Positions 36,814 to 46,790 of a DNA stretch of 64,000 nucleotides are shown piece by piece; position 1 is the stretch's first letter, and every line of letters begins with the position of its first letter. This DNA is from Alopecurus myosuroides (taxonomy: Eukaryota > Streptophyta > Magnoliopsida > Poales > Poaceae). The notes below the pieces were generated by a model that was given only the letters and a program-made list of their open reading frames with translations, had not been told where the DNA came from and did no database searches. The position numbers and the translations under genes were made by a program. The stretch is from NCBI GenBank assembly GCA_028641055.1, contig CM054062.1, forward strand, positions 173,867,642 through 173,931,641, given 5' to 3'.

Positions 36814-37378
36814 TGTCGAGACATCGTAGTAGTTTTCATAGACTGGGGTGCCATGAGACTACGGTAGAGACGTGGGGTAACGGAACGGCGTAGTAACACA
36901 GAACACGGGATTTTACCCAGGTTCGGTACGTCGCGACAGTACGGCGTACCTACTCCTGCCTTTCTCACTATAAGGGACTAAAGCCCGTAATTCTGGGTTA
37001 CAGTGTGAGGGAATAGATCTAGCTTTACTCGGCGAGGATCAGCTTCTCGGCGAGATAACCTAGAACTTAGAGCTTATTCAACTTAGAACTTATGAAATAT
37101 ATCCTCTGTCCGGCTTTATATAATAGCCGGACTAGGGCTTACAGATTAGGAAACCTAGAAGACTACGTTTTAACTGGTAACTTGGACGGTAAGGAATCCG
37201 TCTTCTTCTCCAAGCCAGATCACGCGGGCCGTGATCCGGGTTCTTCTAGAATCCGGCTTCTGCGCGTCGGCCTACTGGGCCGCCCAATGGACCTAAGCCC
37301 ACTACCGCTTGGGCCACCCTGGTAGTCCGGCACTTTTGTCTACCATCTTCTATACCCCTATTCGGTATATATCCGACA
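36814..37378 (-). repeat. T8 3' LTR
   Basis: This 565-bp LTR, TGTCGAGACATCG...TATATCCGACA in plus reading, matches 46123-46687 with one mismatch. It includes a TTTATATAATA segment near 37117. Confidence 0.97.
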
Positions 37379-37393
37379 GTAGCCCCCAGGAAG
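37379..37393 (-). promoter_or_regulatory. T8 polypurine tract
   Basis: The minus strand reads CTTCCTGGGGGCTAC next to the 3' LTR start TGTCGG. Confidence 0.8.
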
Positions 37394-37771
37394 GATCAAA
37401 ACTCTGAAACTCCGCCTTTCGTCAAATACATTTTGTCCGGGAAACTTGATTCAGCAGTCTTGATTCTTTCTTCTTTCCTTTCAAAGGAGATGGTAACATA
37501 AAACTCGGAACTATGAAAATCCGGCTTTTCTTCTCGCGATCCTTCGCGGAAAAGGAAAACGTGACATCAGCGCTTTAATCATGCTGACGCAAGCGCCGCT
37601 TGGTTTCACGCGGGAAAACCCTGCAACGTATCTCTGACAGATTCTCACGAGAAACGAGGAGATAGCCATCATTCCTCTGTCGTTCCGTTTCCCGGATTTT
37701 CCGGCGAGCGACACGCGTCGAACATCCAACGGTCAAAAGAGCCGTTGGCACGTATCTAAACGATTTCCAGC

Positions 37772-37779
37772 TATAAATA
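37772..37779 (+). promoter_or_regulatory. TATA box of the T8 antisense gene
   Basis: TATAAATA (in CTATAAATAGCC) on the plus strand lies about 150 bp upstream of the start codon, with a C/A-rich stretch after it typical of plant transcription starts. It lies in the element interior, about 390 bp from the 3' LTR, so it is separate from the LTR promoter. Confidence 0.75.
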
Positions 37780-37921
37780 GCCGTCCTCGAGCCCATCGGC
37801 AATCTTCTTCACTTCCCTCACTGCCTTCACCATTGGTACGAACGCAAGCTCGAGAGCGAAAGCTAGTCCCTGCCCCGACGAGCCCTTGCTACGCCGGAGC
37901 GCACCAGCACCACCAAGCACG

Positions 37922-40864
37922 ATGGCGTCCCCGAAATCATCACCGGCCCGCGCCTCCATCGACGAACTTCTGGGCGATCTAGATCCCCAAGTTGGGTCGC
38001 CCAAGCACGCCGGCGGCGAGCCAGAGAAGAACATGGCGTCCGCGGCGGGCGGCGGAGGAAATGCTTCCGCCACCGCAGATGTTGCGGGGTCCAGCACCAA
38101 ATCGACTCCACCGTTCGCTCCCGAAACGGTGGAGGAGAAAGTAGAGCTCCTTGACGAGCAGCTCGCCGCCGCGAGGGCCGCGTCCGCTGCCGCCGCCGGT
38201 GGAGACGAAGAAGAGGAAACTGCAGGCAACTGGAGTGCCTGCAGTATTCCTCCGGCTCTTCTTCCTAACTTGGAGAAGGAGGGCCTGGTGCTGAAGAAGA
38301 AGTGGCGGGTCCCGGAAGAGGAGACCGAGCCTACGCCCCAGGAGAACGAAAGAGTGCTCCTTACCTCCCACCTTCTGCGAGGTATGGGGCTTCCACCCTC
38401 TTCCTTTTTTCTCCAAGTTTTATCCCACTATAACATCCAACCACATAATCTCCCTCCCAACTCTATTCTATACATGGCCGGCTTTCAGGCCTTGTTTGAG
38501 GGTTACCTAGGAATAGAGCCTAGGTTAGATTTCTGGATGTATTGTTTTGGGGTAAAACGCAACTCTGTGGAGGGTGCTCTCCCCACTTGCGGGACCATTT
38601 CCTTTACTCTTCGGAGATTCCGAGAGGATTGGTTCCCCAAGATAAAAACTTCCGAGTCCGTCAAATTTTGGACGGGCTCTTTCTTCTATCACCCCGACGT
38701 GCCCTTTCCTAAAAAGGCCGTCGGGGTTCCACCTTTTGTAAACTCCGCCGCTGTTCCCCAGGATAACTGGGTGACAGAGGCCGTCCAGGTTCTGCCTCCT
38801 GATCTACTAAGGATCAAGAGACGCATCGCCAAGCTCACCTCCTCAAAGCCACCTTTGACCGGTATGGACACGGTCATCTGCTGGCTGAACAGGCGGATCC
38901 AGCCGTTGGCGAACCATGAAGGCCGCCTTTTGTGCGGGTACTCGGGGGCCAAAGATCCTATGCGGACAACCGACAAGGATTGGGCCCCGAAAGAGCTTAA
39001 GCGGCGCATCAATCAATTGGTCGCATCACGCGACCAGTACGCGGAGAGTCGGCCAATGTACACGGCCAACAACCCCGCTCCCAAGGTAAAATTCCCGTCA
39101 TTTGGGTACAACTTCAATTCTTGGATAATCTACCTTTTGGTTTTGATTAGTTTTTTCCGACAGCTTGCGGATCTTCCAGACTCGGAGTTAGCCTCCGAGG
39201 CTGAGCTGGACGCGCTGCGCACCGCTACTACTGGTGGCCGCAAGCGTAAGAAGATAGTTTCCTCTGAGGAAATTATCGATCTTGACGGAATCCCCGTTGC
39301 CACGTCCAGGTTAGTTCTTCTGGATTTTTCTTTCATGGGAGCTTTTTTCATCCATCTTCGGTGTTTTGACTTTTATCCGGATTTTGGTTTTTAGCTTGCC
39401 CCCCTCCACCTTGAAGCCGAGGAAGTTGAAGAAGCTCAAAGCTGCTTCCAACCGAGGCAGCCAACCATCTCCCGCCGTCGCCCCGGATACGCCGCAGTCA
39501 ATGGCGGAAGAACTTACTGCCACCACCACCACCACCAAGCCCCCAGAGCCCAGCCAGCCCGTTGTGTCCGAGTCGGACACGAGGGAAAGGGCGGCCCCGA
39601 AAGTGGGGGAATCTTCTCAGACTTTTGACGAGGAAATCCCCACCTTCGACAAGGATTTCAAGGCGATCAATGAAGGCTTGGACGCAGCCGGGAACCATTT
39701 TGCAGAATACGCAAAAGGATTCCAAGAAAACTTGGCAGGTTTGCAGCGTTTGAGCCAGGTATGTAACTCTAGCCCCCAAGCATTAAACAAAATGCGTGCT
39801 TTTTTGCTTTGATGTTTTTATTAACCATACTTTTCCTTGCTGTGTTTCAGCAAACCTCCGAGGCCATAAACCTTGAAGTTTTCAGGAAGCTCACTATCAA
39901 GAATAAAGAAGTTCGAAATCTTCTTTCTATTCTTGAGGAGAGAGAGGCGGAGCTGGAATCATCTCAGCTCGCTTTGACGGAAACGAAAGGTAGGCTTTTT
40001 CGTTTTGAAATTTCCGATTTAAGACTTTGTCTAAGTTTTTTCCCGAGGAAATTGATCAACTCGGATTTTCCCTTGCTTTTCAGCTGCTTTAGCTGAAGCT
40101 AAACAAGCAGCGGAAGATTCCGGCAACGCCGAGATTCTCCGCAACGAAAACATTGAGCTTCACAAGAATCTTGTGAAGGCTCAGCAAGACCTGGAAGCCA
40201 GCAATCTGGCCCTTGGAGTGGCTAACTCCAAGGCTTCCGAACAGGCGGAGAAAGACAAATCCACCATTCAGGATTTGACTGAAGCTCTGAACCTTCGCCT
40301 GGAGGAAGTTTCCGAGATCGATAAACTAATCGGTAAATTTCTTACCCTTGCCCTCATCTTTCCATGTTTTGTTTTTCTCTGTTTGTCTTCTTAACCCTTT
40401 TGTATGTTTTATTGGATCAACCAGGAGACACCCCAGATGGCACTCGGGCTGCAGGCATCCGAGCTTTCGGGGAGACATGGAACTTGGTGAAGGCTGCTGC
40501 AACGCAGTTAGTAGGCAAGTTTCTTCCCGAAAAATCTGGGGAATGCTCGGAAGCTGAAAAACTTCCGGGTATCATCATGGAGGTGGCGGAGTCCAAGGAG
40601 TCCGTTCTCCGCTCCGCTGCACGGGGTGGTGCGCGCATGGCCTTAGGCCTTATGCGCATGCACTACCCTAGTGCCAAATCCTGGCGTGTGGCCACCGGTG
40701 TCCCTCAGGGATACACGGATGCGCAACGATCCACCATCTTTGGTGAAGTTAAGGGCCACGCCACCCAGATTGCCGCCATGGTAAATGTCGGCGTCCACTA
40801 TCCAGAAGAAGAAGCTCCTCCGATTCCCGATGAAGAAAGCAGCGAGGAGGAGTCGGATTCTTGA
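37922..40864 (+). CDS. T8 antisense gene: intact six-exon 833-residue protein, putative gypsy-type transposon family
   Basis: The start is ATG 37922 (context ACGATGGCG). Exons 37922-39085, 39164-39309, 39395-39758, 39851-39989, 40084-40332 and 40425-40864 all have GT-AG introns (77-92 bp) with matching phases. They sum to 2,502 bp, one open frame of 833 codons plus TGA. The N-terminus is alanine/glycine-rich. Residues of about 110-390 form the conserved domain (WRVPEEETEPTP, VLSHYNIQPHNLPPNS, a W/F-rich core) shared with the T5 gene and resembling Pfam Transposase_28 (from memory). Exon 2 has a basic KRKK patch, a possible nuclear signal. Exons 4-5 are coiled coil, exon 6 a helical domain with an acidic end (EESSEEESDS). 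There is no catalytic motif. The gene is opposite to gag-pol and convergent with RT. The role is unknown; chromatin or transport functions would be guesses. Confidence 0.85.
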
Positions 40865-41480
40865 AGGGTTTACCTGGAACCTGGATAGAAGATGTAGACA
40901 ATAGGAGCATTACTGTTCTTTCATTTGTAATCCAAAATGTAATGCTTCTTATGTATTAATGAAAACTCCGCCTTTTGCAGTTTAAACTATGAAATTACTT
41001 TGCAAGTTGTTTGAATTTTACCATTCCTTTATCTTCTAAGTTCTCTGGTGTATATGCTTTAACTGTCCTTAGTGTTTGAAATGGCTCAAATAGCATTATG
41101 AATCGTTATGCCGAGTAACTGGGGACGAACCAAGCAGTTTTGAAACTCGAAAACATGAATCGTGCTAAAGGCATTTTTACTAACTAGTTCCAGTAACCCA
41201 GCATACGCACGATCAGATAAGACTTAGAGAAACAAGGAAAGTTTTAAGTGAAACTTGGGCTCGCAGGCAATTCAAGTTTCCTTTAGCCGTTAAAAGGCTG
41301 AAAAATCATTCAGTTATGTAACGCCGAGTACGCAAGCACAATTCGGGTTAACATTGAGAAATTTGTAAGATCATTGGGAAATAGATGAGGCGGAAACACT
41401 TTGCACTTATAAGAAATATGGATGACAGCATTCCGACAACTTTATTTCATGATCTCAAAAGATGTTTACATAGATTTGAA
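40865..41480. other. T8 spacer between antisense gene and RT fragment
   Basis: This 0.6-kb stretch has no supported ORF. It carries the 3' ends of both convergent units; TATTAATGAA near 40955 is a weak polyadenylation candidate for the antisense gene. No RNase H or integrase remnant is visible. Confidence 0.65.
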
Positions 41481-42461
41481 CTAAGTACAGAAGGGGACAT
41501 AACTTGTAAGGCGCTTCCAAGCTTCTGTAATCCACTTGACTTTGTCGAATTTCTCCAGCAACTTGTAGATTTCAAGGGTTTTAGCCCCCAGCCAATTAAT
41601 AGATCTTTTCACGGCTGTGGCATAACCCAGCAATTCTTGAACACCTTTCCCATGCGTAGGATTTGAAATGTCCGAGATTACTTTGATCTTTTCCGAGTTT
41701 GTTTCTTTTCCTCTATGAGAAGTGATGAAACCCGGAAGTTTACTTGAGGGAACCCCGAATACACACTTAGATGGATTCAACTTCATCTGATAGGTGCGCA
41801 AGTTATCGAAAGTTTCTCGCAAATCCTCAAGGAGTGAATCTTTTTCCTTGGTTACGACAGCAATATCGTCCACGTAAACATGGACGTTTTTTCCAATCTG
41901 ACTATGCAAACAACGTTGCATGCAACGCTGGTAGGTTGCACCTGCGTTCTTCAGGCCAAAAGGCATGGTTACGTAGTAATACGTCCCGTACGGGGTTATA
42001 AAAGAAGTCTTGATTTGATCTTCCTTTTTCATGCGTATTTGGTGGTACCCGGAGTATGCATCCAAAAAGCATAAAAGCTCAGAGCCTGCAGTGGCATCTA
42101 TTATTTGATCGATTCGCGGCAGCGCAAACCTATCTTTCGGACATAACTTGTTCAATCCTGTGTAATCTATACACATTCTGAGTGCAGTTGTGTCTTTCTT
42201 CGGTACTAATACCGGATTTGCGGACCAGTCAGTATGGATTACCTCCTTGATGAAATCCGCTGCTAAAAGCCGGATAATTTCCTTGCCAATAGCCTTCCGT
42301 CTTCTTCCGTCAAATCGACGGAGACCTTGTTTGACGGGTTTTGATCCGGGAATAACCTTGAGTTGGTGCTCAGCAAGTTCCCTGGGTACGCCTGGCATGT
42401 CAGCTGGACACCAGGCAAAAATATCCCAGTTCTCACGGAGGAACTTGATGAGCTCGCCTTC
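41481..42461 (-). pseudogene. T8 reverse transcriptase fragment, no RNase H or integrase
   Basis: In frame after the TAG, about 326 codons are open. The RT palm and fingers are well kept: CIDYTGLNKLCPKDRFALPR, SGYHQIRMKKEDQIKTSF, MPFGLKNAGATYQRCM and the catalytic YVDDIAVV (Asp codons at 41865-41876). After CVFGVPSSKL the sequence drifts strongly from the T9 homologue, and the frame stops at 41481 after about 90 further codons. RNase H, zinc finger and integrase core are gone. Since the LTRs are nearly identical, the loss is older than the last transposition and belongs to the source copy. Confidence 0.85.
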
Positions 42462-42464
42462 CTA
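42462..42464 (-). other. T8 in-frame TAG at protease/RT junction
   Basis: AAC AAA TAG GAA GGC in the frame shared by gag-protease and RT; compare T9, GAC AAA TAG GAA AGC, and T5, AGC GAG TAG GAG AAA. Confidence 0.9.
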
Positions 42465-45400
42465 TTTGTTGGTCATCCCAGTCCCTACAACGACGAATTT
42501 TGTCGGATCTTTGGGATCTAGGATTACCTGTCTTGTATTCTCGGATGCCTTGAAGCTATCTGTTGGCTTCCGAGTTTCTTTCCCTGCCGGCATTTCTTTC
42601 GGCGATACCTCCTTGGCTAACTCCTTTAGTTCTTCCTGAGCTATAACTCTTTGAGCGCAAAGGGCGTTTTGCTTCTCCAACTCGTTTGCCAGCTTGAAAT
42701 CACCGGCAATGGTGATTACTCCTCCTTTGGGTCCTGGCATCTTCAGCTTGTTGTAGATGTAGCAAGATCTTGCCATAAACTTGGCGAAAGCCGGACGTCC
42801 GAGTATTGCGTGATACACGCTCTCGAACGGCACAACTTCGAAGGATACTTTTTCCTGTCGGAAGTGATCTTTATCTCCGAAGGTGACATCTAGGGAAATT
42901 TCTCCTAGTGAGCGTGCTTGCCTGCCAGGAACAATACCATGGAAGCGTATATTGCTGTAATTGAGCTGGGACTCGGATATCTTCAAGCGTTTCAATGTAT
43001 CTAGGTACATTATGTTGATGCTGGATCCTCCGTCCATCAGCACTCTTCTTAGCCTAGTGTTTTGAACAATAGGGCTTACAACAAGAGCTTGTGTGCCGGG
43101 TTCAGGGATATTTCCGGGATGATCAGACTGATCCCAGATTATTGGTGTGTTGGAATACTTCAAGAATTTCGGGGTTGCAGGAATGACTGCGTTTATCTCC
43201 CGGAGTGTTCTTTTGGCCACCTTTGCTGATGGAGTTGCTAGGAAAGTTAACATTGCTTCTCCATCAACTCTCGGAAATTTGGGTTCGCCTTGCCGCTGTT
43301 GTTCCTGGATTTTGTTATCAGTGTCCGATTCACTGTCTTCTTTGTCAGCTTCTGGCTTTTGTCTGGCGGGCTTCCTCTTGGAGCCCTTCCCCTTATTCCC
43401 GGATCCTGCATTGCCTTTCATATGCTTATTTAGCCGGCATTGCGCGTTTGTATGGGTAGGTTTGCCAAATTGGGAGTGGTGGACGCAGGGTTCCGACTTA
43501 ATTCTCTCCCATTCTTCAGGAGTGTAATTGATGGGATCCGGACTGCGGCCTTTCCACTTGTTCCCTTTTTCTCCTCCAAAGGCTAAGTTAACCTCCTTGG
43601 GCTTTGTTGTTGACTCCGGGGTTGCTTTTTTATCAGAACGAGGTGTTTTCTTGGCCAGTATTAGTGACTCAATGTTGCCTCCTCTTGCTCTGATGTCGTC
43701 TTCGGCTGCAGCATGCTCATTAGCGGTTGTAAGCATAGACCCGAGATCTTTGTGCTTTTTAGAGCCAACCATGAACGGTACGAGTCCGGGTTTTAGGCCA
43801 TTGACGAAAGCATGCATTGCTTGTACGTCAGTTACCCCAGAGCAACTATTCTTCATTGCAGTCCATCTGGAGATGAAATCCACGTATGGTTCGTCTTCAA
43901 ATTGGGTGCAACGGTTCAGCTGGTTGATGCTATTTGGGCGTTTGTATGTTCCTCGAAAATGCTGAGTGAATACTCTCGCCATATCATCCCAACTGTCGAC
44001 AGTTCTTGATGGTAAACCATTAATCCAATCTCTGGCTCCGTCTAGCAACATTAGGGGAAGGAACTTGACAGCTTCCAGGTCTGTCCCGTTGTTGATCTGG
44101 ACGGCTGTGTAATAATCTGAAAGCCAGGTATCCGGGTTTGTACTGCCGGTATATTTTTGGTAGGTTGGACCAACTTTGGCAAAGCCAGAATGCAGGGTTA
44201 TCCTTCGGATCCTGTCAGTGAAACACTTAGGACCAAAGTATAGATCATCCTTTTCTGCTCTGTCAATATGCGCAGAATATCTCCCGGCTGAATGGACAGA
44301 AGGGGATCTACTCCTTTCTTTTCCATTGTTACGCGGACGCGTTTTTCCGAGGTTATCTCTATCTCTTCCGTTGTCACGCCCTCTGGGATTAGGTGGAGTC
44401 CTGCTCCTGTACCTTTCCTTATCTTTGGGCGGTGTCCGAGATCTTTCACGCCTGTGAGGTGTATCGTATCTTCCAGCTTTTTCGGCTGGGTTTCTCGGAG
44501 GTGGCATTATTTTGCCGTCATTCCGGTGTTTGTCTTCCCGATCGTGTGGTTTATATCCATCTTTCGGGAGATGAGGTCCGGTTCTAGACGCTGCGTCCCG
44601 GTTGTCGGGGTTTTTCTTGTCTTTTCTCGGATCCTCTTTTTTGTCCGAATCTCCTGGTTCTTCCGGTCCAGGTGCTCCAGCAGCGCAAGTAACAGTTTTG
44701 CAGAGGGCGGAATTATCATGCAGCCTCCCTGATCGCTCTTGTCCTCGCTGTTGCTGCTGTAATGCTTTTCCTAGGAAAGCATACACCCCTTGGAGTTTTT
44801 CCCCGTTAGAATACAGATCATTGTTCAGGATGGCGAACGCTGCTTCCGCGTTTTCAGCTGCGGTTTTGTATATTGGTTCACCCTTGGCATCTTTGCCGTT
44901 TAGCTGCTTTTGCCAAGATGGGTTATAGAACCTTTCTTTCGGCGGCAGCTCTTCCGGTTTTGTAATTCCGGGTAACCTTGTAGGTTTTAAGACAGATCTG
45001 TGCTTTCTCTCGTACTCCTCAATTTCTTGCTTCATAATTTTGATGTCATTATGGGTTTGTTGGAGGTGTTGCCGAGATCTAAGCAGTTGTTGCTGTTGCC
45101 GTTGGAAAGCTTGTCTCCTGGCTTCCAGCATCTCAGGGGGTTCATTGGGTCCCACTGGAGTTTGTAATAGTTCTTGCTCTTCCAGTTCTGTCATTGGCGG
45201 AGCAGTGATTTCCTTAGATTTCTTTTCCGCAGGTTTTGTGCCACTAACATCTCCAACTTCCAGGTTTTCGTCAGCGAGATCAGCTAACTGTTTCTTCCGG
45301 AGTTTGTACTGGAGTTTTTTGGAAGCACGGTGCTTTTTCTTGGAAGATGGAGGTTTTTTGACAGGTTCATCCTCTGTCATCTCCTTAACATTAGGAAATA

Positions 45401-46163
45401 TCGGAGAGGTTTCTCCGTCTTCCCTCTCTTCCTCTGGCGGAGGGGTTTTAGGGCTTTCCTGGCTATCGGCACCCTTTGTATCGGCTGGTTTTGCCATTAG
45501 CACTTCATGGAATCCCTCTTGAAAGGATTTAACTTTTCGTACGAAGGCATCGTCATCTTCGTCTTCGGAGAAATTATCCGATCCGGTTTCCGACTCCAAT
45601 CTCGCCTCAATGGCGGCGAGCACGGATTCTGTTTCCGAGTTCATCGTCTGGTTGACAGATGTCGGATCTTCCGTCTCTGTGACGGGTATTGGTTCTTCCG
45701 TCTCTGGGACGGGTGTATTGTTGTCTGCCTCTTGCACGAGATTTCCGTCATCCGTGTTTTCGGCGATCTCGGATTGCACCATGCCGATAAAGTGGGTATC
45801 ACTGTTTTGTCGGCGATCTGAGCAAAATCCGGCATCATAGTCGTCTTCGACTGGGTATAGGGCGGGTGGGAGATAATTGCTTTTACCGCAAAACCCCATT
45901 GCTTCCGCGGTTAATCCGATAAAGATATTTGCAGATCCAATCGGTAAAACGCAGGCACTTACCAGATGGTTTTGCGCCGGGATGTAGGATCCGTTGTCGA
46001 GGAAGCGCCCGACGTCGTTGTCGAATTCCAAGCTTCCGACAGTGATCGATCTTCCGATTCCGCCTAATATCCCAGATCGGAACTTCACGCCTGACGTCGT
46101 CTGCCCCACGGTGGGCGCCAACTGTCGAGACATCGTAGTAGTTTTCATAGACTGGGGTGCCAT
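42462..46163 (-). CDS. T8 gag-protease polyprotein, intact, 1,233 codons
   Basis: ATG 46163 lies inside the 5' LTR; the frame reads out of the LTR and through the PBS (MSRQLAPTVG). In order: an acidic N-terminal region, a basic proline-rich region (KKPPSSKKKHRASKK), a glutamine-rich coiled coil (RRQAFQRQQQQLLRSRQHL), an arginine/serine-rich linker (RRERSRTPPKDKERYRSRT), capsid (about 43830-44260: YQKYTGSTNPDTWLSDYY, DGARDWINGLP, FTQHFRGTYKRPNSINQL), a C-H-H-C knuckle-like cluster near 43430-43490 (CVHHSQ...HTNAQC), then the protease with VLMDGGSSINIMY (43023-43037) and YHAILGRPAFAKFMA. There is no internal stop. It ends at the TAG before RT. Being intact, it could supply particles to this or related elements. 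Confidence 0.92.
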   Translation of the reverse strand: MAPQSMKTTTMSRQLAPTVGQTTSGVKFRSGILGGIGRSITVGSLEFDNDVGRFLDNGSYIPAQNHLVSACVLPIGSANIFIGLTAEAMGFCGKSNYLPPALYPVEDDYDAGFCSDRRQNSDTHFIGMVQSEIAENTDDGNLVQEADNNTPVPETEEPIPVTETEDPTSVNQTMNSETESVLAAIEARLESETGSDNFSEDEDDDAFVRKVKSFQEGFHEVLMAKPADTKGADSQESPKTPPPEEEREDGETSPIFPNVKEMTEDEPVKKPPSSKKKHRASKKLQYKLRKKQLADLADENLEVGDVSGTKPAEKKSKEITAPPMTELEEQELLQTPVGPNEPPEMLEARRQAFQRQQQQLLRSRQHLQQTHNDIKIMKQEIEEYERKHRSVLKPTRLPGITKPEELPPKERFYNPSWQKQLNGKDAKGEPIYKTAAENAEAAFAILNNDLYSNGEKLQGVYAFLGKALQQQQRGQERSGRLHDNSALCKTVTCAAGAPGPEEPGDSDKKEDPRKDKKNPDNRDAASRTGPHLPKDGYKPHDREDKHRNDGKIMPPPRNPAEKAGRYDTPHRRERSRTPPKDKERYRSRTPPNPRGRDNGRDRDNLGKTRPRNNGKERSRSPSVHSAGRYSAHIDRAEKDDLYFGPKCFTDRIRRITLHSGFAKVGPTYQKYTGSTNPDTWLSDYYTAVQINNGTDLEAVKFLPLMLLDGARDWINGLPSRTVDSWDDMARVFTQHFRGTYKRPNSINQLNRCTQFEDEPYVDFISRWTAMKNSCSGVTDVQAMHAFVNGLKPGLVPFMVGSKKHKDLGSMLTTANEHAAAEDDIRARGGNIESLILAKKTPRSDKKATPESTTKPKEVNLAFGGEKGNKWKGRSPDPINYTPEEWERIKSEPCVHHSQFGKPTHTNAQCRLNKHMKGNAGSGNKGKGSKRKPARQKPEADKEDSESDTDNKIQEQQRQGEPKFPRVDGEAMLTFLATPSAKVAKRTLREINAVIPATPKFLKYSNTPIIWDQSDHPGNIPEPGTQALVVSPIVQNTRLRRVLMDGGSSINIMYLDTLKRLKISESQLNYSNIRFHGIVPGRQARSLGEISLDVTFGDKDHFRQEKVSFEVVPFESVYHAILGRPAFAKFMARSCYIYNKLKMPGPKGGVITIAGDFKLANELEKQNALCAQRVIAQEELKELAKEVSPKEMPAGKETRKPTDSFKASENTRQVILDPKDPTKFVVVGTGMTNK
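46103..46120 (-). promoter_or_regulatory. T8 primer-binding site
   Basis: The minus strand reads TGGCGCCCACCGTGGGGC two bases from the LTR end, identical to T5. It is also translated as part of gag. Confidence 0.9.
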
Positions 46164-46687
46164 GAGACTACGGTAGAGACGTGGGGTAACGGAACGGCGT
46201 AGTAACACAGAACACGGGATTTTACCCAGGTTCGGTACGTCGCGACAGTACGGCGTACCTACTCCTGCCTTTCTCACTATAAGGGACTAAAGCCCGTAAT
46301 TCTGGGTTACAGTGTGAGGGAATAGATCTAGCTTTACTCGGCGAGGATCAGCTTCTCGGCGAGATAACCTAGAACTTAGAGCTTATTCAACTTAGAACTT
46401 ATGAAATCTATCCTCTGTCCGGCTTTATATAATAGCCGGACTAGGGCTTACAGATTAGGAAACCTAGAAGACTACGTTTTAACTGGTAACTTGGACGGTA
46501 AGGAATCCGTCTTCTTCTCCAAGCCAGATCACGCGGGCCGTGATCCGGGTTCTTCTAGAATCCGGCTTCTGCGCGTCGGCCTACTGGGCCGCCCAATGGA
46601 CCTAAGCCCACTACCGCTTGGGCCACCCTGGTAGTCCGGCACTTTTGTCTACCATCTTCTATACCCCTATTCGGTATATATCCGACA
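46123..46687 (-). repeat. T8 5' LTR
   Basis: It pairs with 36814-37378 with one mismatch in 565. The gag start codon (46161-46163) is in its last 41 bases. Confidence 0.97.
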
Positions 46688-46692
46688 CTCAC
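46688..46692. repeat. T8 target-site duplication, right copy (CTCAC)
   Basis: It matches 36809-36813. Confidence 0.97.
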
Positions 46693-46785
46693 AAATATTA
46701 TTTAGCTCCCCTTGTGTCGAATCAATAAATTTGGGTTTTACTTCCCCCGAAGACTGTTGTGACCCCCTATACTTGTGGGTCATCA
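46693..46785 (+). repeat. T7 3' LTR, last 93 bp
   Basis: It completes the LTR begun at 35513 and ends GGGTCATCA; homologous to 28762-28854. Confidence 0.93.
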
Positions 46786-46790
46786 GTTTC
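46786..46790. repeat. T7 target-site duplication, right copy (GTTTC)
   Basis: It matches 27456-27460. Confidence 0.95.

Larger units (their letters stand above)
36814..46687 (-). mobile_element. T8: very young Tat-type gypsy element with intact antisense gene, no RNase H or integrase
   Basis: The element is 9,874 bp with 565-bp LTRs that differ at a single position (near 37098 versus 46407), plus a perfect target duplication. On the minus strand: 5' LTR, gag-protease (1,233 codons), TAG, RT fragment, spacer, the antisense gene on the plus strand, PPT, 3' LTR. One difference in 565 at 1.3e-8 per site per year is about 70,000 years. RNase H and integrase are absent, so the recent move must have used enzymes from a related element; T9 shows that the wider family had them. 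Confidence 0.95.
27461..46785 (+). mobile_element. T7: non-autonomous Athila-like element, split by T8
   Basis: LTRs are 27461-28854 and 35513-36813 joined to 46693-46785; both are 1,394 bp long once T8 is removed. PBS at 28866, PPT at 35498-35512, target duplication GTTTC. Coding content is gag-protease (28942-31614) and one downstream ORF (32574-33332); RT, RNase H and integrase are absent. The first 380 or so bases of the LTRs differ by about 5-6% by eye, so T7 is clearly older than T8, as the nesting requires. Confidence 0.93.

Noticed and set aside
43147..45840. Many plus-strand ORFs opposite T8 gag (up to 160 codons)
   Set aside because: They are shadows of the intact minus-strand gag-protease frame, without splice-compatible linkage or motifs.
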